A stretch of 64,000 bases of DNA, from assembly GCF_004762035.2 (NCBI RefSeq), contig NZ_SIJK02000024.1:25487-89486 (forward strand). Reading direction: 5' to 3'. A program made the translations under genes and the position numbers. Below, piece after piece: positions 59,025-64,000 of the stretch. Position 1 is the stretch's first letter. The number at the start of each line of letters is the position of its first letter. This DNA is from Candidatus Chloroploca mongolica (GTDB lineage: Bacteria; Chloroflexota; Chloroflexia; Chloroflexales; Chloroflexaceae). The notes under the pieces were generated by a model. It saw nothing but the letters and a program-made list of their open reading frames with translations. It was not told where the DNA came from and ran no database searches.

Positions 59025-60506
59025 TTAGATCGTCATAACGGGCCATGACGCACTCAAGCCGCTGCTTGCCTGCTCAAGCGTTTTTGCCCGCGCCACCCAG
59101 TGGGCGGCCAGTTCGGCGGGCGTGGCAAACCAGACATCGCCGCGGCTAAAGAGCGTTTCCCAAAGCCTGGCGTAGGTAGCGGCCCAGTCAGGAAAGAGTG
59201 CGTCGTCGTAGACATAATCATGCACATCAACGAGCAAGCAGCCCTCCTGGTCGGCCACGCGGTCAGCGAGCCCGTCGAGCAGCGCCTGGCGACCACCGGG
59301 ATTATTGACGTGATGCCCAAAGAGATGATCGTCCATCCAGCCCGTCGGCACCTGGAGCGTGCGCACGGGGCGGCGGAGCCCGCTATGCCACGGATAGAAG
59401 GGCCAGGTCGTACCGCGCCGCCAGCCAAGGTAGCGGTCGTGGGTAAGCGAGGCATCGTAGGTCAAGCCGACCTGCTCGTGCATCAGTAGCGTTGCCTCGG
59501 GGTCTGCGGGATCGAGATGCCAGTAGTGGTGGCGATTGCCGACGACGGGCGTATTGCTGGCGACGGCAAGCGCGGCCCGTTCAGCGCCAAACTTCTCGGC
59601 ACTGGTATAGGCAAGGTAGCTCGCGTGTAGTCCGATCTCCCATCCTTCGGCGGCGAGTTCACGCAAGAGCAGCCGGAAGCGCGGCGCATTCACGTCATAA
59701 AAGGTATCAGGGAGGCCACGGGCGTACTCGATCAGCGACCCCTGGCGGGCGACAAAATAGAAGGCCGAGCGGCTCTGGAAGCGTTGTTCGAGCGCCATCC
59801 ACGACGCAAAATGCCAGTGGGTGCGTCGTCCGAGGGCCACGTCGAGGGCAGGCTTCAGGCCGCGGCGGCCCTGGCGCGCCAGAATGCGGAGCGGCTCGAG
59901 CCAGCGCACAACCTCGGGGTAATCAACATCGTGGCCGCAGGCTGCGGCCATCGTCTTGCCCACAGGCCAGCGGCGCATCCCTGGGGCCAACCCACACGCC
60001 ACAAGCTCGCGTTCGAGACTCGTCCCGACGCCCGACGCAAGCGCCTTACGCAAAAGACCCTGTTCGACACCGGGCGACCCACTGAGATCGCTGTAGCCAT
60101 GCTTGCCACGGGGAAGCTGGCGTTCTTCTTGCCCAGTGAGCAGCCAGAAGGCATCAAAGATGACATCGCGCTCGATCAGCGCGGTGCCATGGTGGCGCGT
60201 CACCTGAAGTGCCTCGGCTAATTCACCCTGGAAACGCAGGTGTTCCCAGGTTGGCGAACGGACAATCCCGGCGAGCAGTTGTGCCACCGGGTTTGTCCAG
60301 TGCTCAGGCCGGGCGACGATCACCAGGCGAGCTGCGGGTGCCTGCGCGGGATCGGTAGCATAGGCCAGATCGACATCACTACTCCCCCAGGGCTGTTCCA
60401 CCCAGGCGTAGCCCATCCCGGTGAGCAGCGTCCGCCAGGTCCAGGTCACCTCGGGGCGCCAGGGGGCGAGGGCAGGATCGAGGGCGATTCGTACGAGCGT
60501 TGGCAT
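59025..60506 (-). CDS. Polysaccharide-deacetylase-like protein
   Basis: 493 residues. N-terminal ~150 residues form a DUF7033-like domain (LLTGMGYAWVEQPWGS, VFDAFWLLTGQEE). The central part has the NodB-like metal motif start AAACGHDVDYPEVVRW (HDVD) near 190 and later TYDASLTHDRYLGWRRG. The C-terminal LLVDVHDYVYDDALF supplies further acid/His residues. In family members the DD/HH pattern binds Zn and removes acetyl groups from GlcNAc-type sugars. Exact substrate is unknown; it fits an amino-sugar polymer. The next gene starts 12 bases on. Confidence 0.75.
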   Translation of the reverse strand: MPTLVRIALDPALAPWRPEVTWTWRTLLTGMGYAWVEQPWGSSDVDLAYATDPAQAPAARLVIVARPEHWTNPVAQLLAGIVRSPTWEHLRFQGELAEALQVTRHHGTALIERDVIFDAFWLLTGQEERQLPRGKHGYSDLSGSPGVEQGLLRKALASGVGTSLERELVACGLAPGMRRWPVGKTMAAACGHDVDYPEVVRWLEPLRILARQGRRGLKPALDVALGRRTHWHFASWMALEQRFQSRSAFYFVARQGSLIEYARGLPDTFYDVNAPRFRLLLRELAAEGWEIGLHASYLAYTSAEKFGAERAALAVASNTPVVGNRHHYWHLDPADPEATLLMHEQVGLTYDASLTHDRYLGWRRGTTWPFYPWHSGLRRPVRTLQVPTGWMDDHLFGHHVNNPGGRQALLDGLADRVADQEGCLLVDVHDYVYDDALFPDWAATYARLWETLFSRGDVWFATPAELAAHWVARAKTLEQASSGLSASWPVMTI

Positions 60507-60508
60507 GG

Positions 60509-61852
60509 TTACCCCTTGCGCATCTTTTTGAAACGAGCGCTATGCTGTTCATCTTCAGTGAGCGTAATCTTGACTGGCACCTTGAAACTGGCGAGGCGAT
60601 CCTTGCAGAAGGCCCGGACACGCCGCTTGAAAGCCCCGAGTTCTTCGGGTTCAAAAAGATTGAAGCGAGCGGTCACAATCTGGCCGGTGATCGGATTGGC
60701 CTCGCCGAGCACAGCCACATCACGGACATTGGGCATCTGGAGGAGCACACTCTCGACTTCGGCGGGATAGACTTTTTGCCCACCGACATTAATAATCTCG
60801 GTATGGCGCCCAAGGATGCGCAGATAGTCGCCATCAACCTCAACGACATCCTGCGTATTCATCCAGCCCTCGGCATCAAAGGGACTGGGCGCATTGAGAT
60901 AGCCGAGCATCGCCGATTGCGCACGGATCCAGAGCACATTGTCAACGATTTTGGTCTCGAAACCTTCGCCCCCGACCTTCACCCAGAGCGACCCTGAATC
61001 GCGAGACTTCGAACGCAAAATGCCAAGCTCCGACAGGCCATAGGTTTGCAGGAGTTGCACCTTGGGGAAGATCGCGTGGAGGCGTTCGAGGGTACTGGCC
61101 GGCATCACCTCGGTGCCATAGGTAATCAAGTCAAGCGAACTGAGATCGTGGCGCTCGTAGGCTTCCGAGATGAGCAACAGATTCAGAAAGGTCGGCGACG
61201 TTGGCAGCGTCTGAACCTGATGAGCGGCAATCGTGCGACAGACCACCTCGGGATCGCGTGATGGCACAGCGACGACGGTACCGCCATTGGCAAGCGTATA
61301 AAAGAGCGTATTGATGCCACCGATATGGTCGAGCAACAGAAAGGTCAGCGTTGTTCGGCTATGGCGGGGCAGTTGGAACTTCGCGAGCAGCGGCGTAAAA
61401 TTATGGAGCGCAGCTTTGCTTTTGCCGGTCGAACCAGACGAAAAGAGCACAAGGCCGGGATGACCGCTATCGATCAAGTTGCGCGTGAGCGGATTGGAGA
61501 CCTGAAGCGCACGGCGCTCGAGGTGCCAGCCATCCTCATCGTCGAAACTAATCACCACCTGCACCTCGGCGATCGCGATGAACTCATCACGATGGGCCTC
61601 GACCGAGCGAGTCAGCGGCACCACAATCGTAGCGCGGGCAATCAACGCCAGCAACAAACTCACCGCATTCGGCGAATAATCGCCCTCGAGCGTCACCACG
61701 AGCCCGGGGCCAACATCGTGGCGGTCGAGCTCCTCAACCCAGGCTTGCACCTGCTCAACCAGGGTGCCATACGTGTAGGCCTGATCATGCCAGACAATCG
61801 CGTTGCGTTCAGGCCACTGCTGCATCCGCTCAAGGAGCCATGCAATGCTCAT
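60509..61852 (-). CDS. Adenylate-forming (AMP-dependent) acyl ligase
   Basis: 447 residues, shorter than CoA ligases. LVLFSSGSTGKSKAALHNF is the ATP-binding motif, with TYGTEVMPASTLERLHAIFP, QTYGLSELG (A5), LGRHTEIINVGGQKVYPAEVE (A8) and FKVPVKI near the end. It activates a carboxylic acid as an acyl adenylate. The neighbours (acyl carrier protein and ketoreductase-like SDR) suggest loading onto the carrier rather than CoA. The start codon overlaps the SDR stop (TGATG). Confidence 0.88.
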   Translation of the reverse strand: MSIAWLLERMQQWPERNAIVWHDQAYTYGTLVEQVQAWVEELDRHDVGPGLVVTLEGDYSPNAVSLLLALIARATIVVPLTRSVEAHRDEFIAIAEVQVVISFDDEDGWHLERRALQVSNPLTRNLIDSGHPGLVLFSSGSTGKSKAALHNFTPLLAKFQLPRHSRTTLTFLLLDHIGGINTLFYTLANGGTVVAVPSRDPEVVCRTIAAHQVQTLPTSPTFLNLLLISEAYERHDLSSLDLITYGTEVMPASTLERLHAIFPKVQLLQTYGLSELGILRSKSRDSGSLWVKVGGEGFETKIVDNVLWIRAQSAMLGYLNAPSPFDAEGWMNTQDVVEVDGDYLRILGRHTEIINVGGQKVYPAEVESVLLQMPNVRDVAVLGEANPITGQIVTARFNLFEPEELGAFKRRVRAFCKDRLASFKVPVKITLTEDEQHSARFKKMRKG

Positions 61853-62556
61853 CAGCCACCTCCTCCCAGGTAGATGACCTGGCCGGTAATATAATCACTT
61901 GCGGGGCTTACAAAAAAATCGATCACATTCGTCACATCGGCAAACGTTCCCAGGCGCCGGATCGCCAGATCATCAACAATCTGCTGGATCTTCTCGGCGG
62001 GCACCCCGCGGATCAGATCGGTCTCGATCGGCGTAGGGCCAAGGGCATTAACGGTAATGCCAAACGACCCAAGTTCTTTTGCCAGAATGCGCGTCAGCAT
62101 CTCGACGGCACTCTTGGAAGCTGCATAGATTGCCTCGCCCTCGAGGCGGAGCGGCACGGCAATCGTACTGAAATTGACGATCCGCCCATACTTGCGCCGC
62201 TGCATCAACCGGGCCGCCTCACGGCAGACGAGGAAACTGCCGACCACATTGGTTGCCAGGATGCGGGTCAGGGTAGCGCTGGGCACTAGCAGTGCATGGT
62301 TCATCGAAGCAATGCCCGCATTATTGATCGCAATATCGAGGCGGCGATGGCGCTTCTGGATGGACGAGAGCATTGCTCGCACCTGCATTTCATCAGTCAC
62401 ATCAACCTGATGATGGGTGTAATTTTCGAGTTGCCAATCGGGAGCCTCACGTGAGCACCCTTCGACCAGCATCCCCTGACGCACAAAATGCGCGGCGAGG
62501 CTTCGCCCGATGCCCTTGCGTGTCCCGGTAATCAGCACCACCTGACGCTCAGTCAC
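61852..62556 (-). CDS. Short-chain dehydrogenase/reductase (FabG-like)
   Basis: 234 residues from GTG 62556 (GAGGAG 8 bases upstream). NAD(P) site VLITGTRKGIGRSLAAHFV (TGxxxGxG), NNAGIAS, catalytic Ser in VNFSTIAVP and Tyr/Lys in YAASKSAVE. A 3-oxoacyl reductase or sugar reductase. It overlaps the carrier protein gene by 8 bases, so a role on acyl-carrier substrates is likely (inference). Confidence 0.9.
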   Translation of the reverse strand: MTERQVVLITGTRKGIGRSLAAHFVRQGMLVEGCSREAPDWQLENYTHHQVDVTDEMQVRAMLSSIQKRHRRLDIAINNAGIASMNHALLVPSATLTRILATNVVGSFLVCREAARLMQRRKYGRIVNFSTIAVPLRLEGEAIYAASKSAVEMLTRILAKELGSFGITVNALGPTPIETDLIRGVPAEKIQQIVDDLAIRRLGTFADVTNVIDFFVSPASDYITGQVIYLGGGG

Positions 62557-62869
62557 GGCCCATCTCCTCACTGATCAACTCGGCGATATAGTGCGTGAGG
62601 CTTGCGACCGTACGGAAGGGGCTATGTTTTTGGGACATGGCCCGATCATCGGCTAGGGTCAGCATCACGTCATATTCCTCCTCAAGACGTTGTTCAAGTT
62701 CAACAATCAGCGTAACCAGGGCCAGCGAATCGAGCACGGCCTGCTTGCCAACAAGGCTGGTGGAACCTTCGACTGACTCGGGCACAGGCTTATTGCTCTG
62801 CTCTACGACCTCAAAGAGCGTTGCGATCACCAGGGTTTGCAGCGTATCAAAATCAGGGCCAGATGACAT
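62549..62869 (-). CDS. Acyl carrier protein-like
   Basis: 106 residues from ATG 62869 (GGAG 7 bases upstream; an earlier ATG at 62881 is less likely). Four-helix carrier fold with the phosphopantetheine Ser in QAVLDSLALVTLIVELEQRL (motif DSL), preceded by a helix ending LVGKQA. N-terminus is longer than in housekeeping AcpP. It is the first gene of the ligase-SDR-carrier module and would hold the acyl chain made or handled by those enzymes. Confidence 0.85.
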   Translation of the reverse strand: MSSGPDFDTLQTLVIATLFEVVEQSNKPVPESVEGSTSLVGKQAVLDSLALVTLIVELEQRLEEEYDVMLTLADDRAMSQKHSPFRTVASLTHYIAELISEEMGRD

Positions 62870-62970
62870 AGAATGCTCCATATGAATTCAAATAAAAACT
62901 GCTCGTAGGGGCGTTCGGTCGCATCAGCATCAGGCATATTTGGTGTAGGTTGATGCATACGCTGGCTGGG

Positions 62971-63012
62971 AGCGCGGGCCGCTGGCCCGCATGCGGGCCA
63001 GCGGCCCGCGCT
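62971..63012. repeat. 42-bp perfect palindrome
   Basis: Bases 62971-62991 are the exact reverse complement of 62992-63012. The flank at 62919-62931 (CGGTCGCATCAGC) is shared with the palindrome at 13897. Confidence 0.85.
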
Positions 63013-63045
63013 AGCGAGCCCAGCTTGATGTCGGGGGAAACCTGT

Positions 63046-64000
63046 TCAAGGTGCAGCATAGACGATCACCGGTAAAAACAATGTATATGGCTTTGCTGTT
63101 GTATCTGGGGACGCTGTTGGTGTCAGTGTAACACACGGCTCAGAAGAAGCCACTGCTTGCGATAATGGACAAGATACAGGTGTACCGGTAACAGTTGGTG
63201 TACTGGTGGACGTGCTGGTTGGGGCGGCGGTGCTCGTCGCAGTCGGCACGGCGGTGCTGGTACTCGTGGGCGCGGCGGTGCTCGTCGCCGTTGGTACAGC
63301 GGTGCTGGTGCCGGTGGGCGCGGTGGTGGTGCCGGTGCTGGTTGGGGCAGCGGTGCTCGTCGCCGTTGGGACAGCGGTGGTAGTGCTAGTTGGCGCGGCG
63401 GTGCTGGTGCCGGTGGGCGCGGCGGTGCTGGTGCCGGTGCTGGTTGGGACGGCGGTGCTCGTTGCCGTCGGTACGATGGTGCTGGTGCCGGTGGGAAGAG
63501 CGGTAGTGGTGGGCACGGCGGTGCTCGTCGCCGTTGGCACAGCGGTGCTGGTACTCGTGGGCAGGGCGGTGGTGGTGCCGGTGCTGGTAGGCGTGGCGGT
63601 GCTGGTATTGGTCGGGGCGGCGGTACTCGTCGCCGTCGGTAGGGCGGTGGTGGTGCCGGTGCTGGTTGGGGCGGCGGTATTCGTCGCCGTTGGTGTGGCG
63701 GTGGTGGTGGGCGCGGCGGTGTTCGTGGTGGTGGGCGCAGCGGTGCTGGTATTCGTCGGTACAGCGGTGCTGGTATTGGTGGGAAGAGCGGTAGTGGTTG
63801 GCGCGGCGGTGCTGGTAGTGGTGGGCAGGGCGGTGCTCGTCGCCGTCGGTGCAGCGGTGCTGGTGCCGGTGGGAAGAGCGGTAGTGGTGGGCACGGCGGT
63901 GCTCGTCGCCGTTGGCACAGCGGTGCTGGTACTCGTGGGCAGGGCGGTGGTGGTGCCGGTGCTGGTAGGCGTGGCGGTGCTGGTATTGGTCGGGGCGGCG
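63046..64000 (-). CDS. Thr/Pro/Ser/Ala repeat surface protein, C-terminal part
   Basis: The frame stops at 63046 and stays open to the right edge, so the 5' part is missing (at least 317 codons visible). Almost all is repeats of T-x-T-S-T-A-x-P-T type (6-10 residues), as in mucin-like stalks that are O-glycosylated or span the wall. The end is a short Cys-containing block ([19 protein letters not shown]) and a last hydrophobic segment with [17 protein letters not shown] shows a 145-bp direct repeat (63478-63622 and 63856-64000) 378 bp apart. It may be an adhesin stalk; partners unknown. Confidence 0.75.
   Translation of the reverse strand, partial: AAPTNTSTATPTSTGTTTALPTSTSTAVPTATSTAVPTTTALPTGTSTAAPTATSTALPTTTSTAAPTTTALPTNTSTAVPTNTSTAAPTTTNTAAPTTTATPTATNTAAPTSTGTTTALPTATSTAAPTNTSTATPTSTGTTTALPTSTSTAVPTATSTAVPTTTALPTGTSTIVPTATSTAVPTSTGTSTAAPTGTSTAAPTSTTTAVPTATSTAAPTSTGTTTAPTGTSTAVPTATSTAAPTSTSTAVPTATSTAAPTSTSTSTPTVTGTPVSCPLSQAVASSEPCVTLTPTASPDTTAKPYTLFLPVIVYAAP
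63478..64000. repeat. Higher-order 378-bp tandem repeat in the Thr/Pro protein gene
   Basis: A 145-base block (63478-63622) recurs without visible change at 63856-64000; the spacing of 378 bases equals 126 codons, so the frame is kept. It may continue past the window edge. Confidence 0.8.

Noticed and set aside
63195..63383. Trp/Cys-rich plus-strand ORF in the repeat gene
   Set aside because: It is the antisense of the Thr/Pro repeats and has no start context.
1..64000. tRNA or rRNA genes
   Set aside because: No T-loop/acceptor pattern or conserved rRNA segment was noticed on either strand by eye; a covariance-model scan would be needed to be sure.

Overview
The window reads as a chromosomal segment of a Chloroflexota bacterium, probably a filamentous, Chloroflexales-like lineage (inference). 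Grounds: a Tad/Flp-type surface locus with TadE/TadG-like proteins but no secretin, secreted proteins with a C-terminal hydrophobic 'YLP' type ending, a csoR-copZ-copA copper operon, an orphan Roadblock protein, and many GC-rich palindromic and PERSEGS-type dispersed repeats. Coding density is high. Most of the window is transcribed on the minus strand in long, tightly packed runs. No rRNA, tRNA or CRISPR array was recognised.

Layout. 1-2.7 kb (+): 3' part of a transglutaminase/DUF4129 membrane protein, a lipoprotein solute-binding protein and a Roadblock/LC7 protein. 2.9-5.6 kb (-): small secreted protein, response regulator and histidine kinase. 5.8-9.3 kb: a Cys-rich small protein with an unusual hairpin promoter (+), converging on copA, copZ and csoR (-). 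9.4-13.4 kb (-): NurA nuclease, acetoacetate-CoA ligase and a 2Fe-2S protein. 13.5-17.9 kb (-): RHH antitoxin with the stump of a MazF-like toxin, HD-domain protein, two glycosyltransferase-type proteins and a DUF192 protein. 17.9-30.9 kb (-): the Tad locus (tadC, tadB, tadA, tadZ/cpaE, cpaB, a kelch-like secreted protein, a vWA TadG-like protein, two TadE-like pseudopilins) behind a good sigma70-type promoter. 30.9-31.5 kb: dispersed repeats.

31.5-37.3 kb: SRPBCC protein and a peroxiredoxin whose peroxidatic cysteine position is an in-frame TGA followed by a SECIS-like hairpin. This is the most striking feature in the window and a candidate selenoprotein. Then come a 7-TM protein, an orphan E1-alpha dehydrogenase subunit, a small unknown protein, Hsp20, and an orphan response regulator with a degenerate receiver domain.

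37.3-62.9 kb (-): a large polysaccharide/glycolipid locus. It contains a Gfo/Idh/MocA oxidoreductase, polyprenyl-phosphate sugar transferase, FAD oxidoreductase, DegT aminotransferase, SIS isomerase, small EamA transporter, glycosyltransferases (GT2, GT4, GT39-like), B12-binding radical SAM, acyltransferases, WecB, a polysaccharide deacetylase-like protein, and a module of AMP-ligase, SDR and acyl carrier protein. It is interrupted near 44.6-45.9 kb by a TnpB remnant, an alpha/beta hydrolase on the opposite strand and direct repeats, and near 56-57 kb by a composite repeat island. The right end (63.0-64.0 kb) is the C-terminal part of a Thr/Pro/Ser/Ala repeat surface protein with a 378-bp higher-order repeat.

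Together the genes look like cell-surface biology: Tad machinery and adhesins, a capsule or glycolipid locus with lipid-type tailoring, and metal and peroxide defence. All family calls rest on reading motifs by eye; no database search was run.
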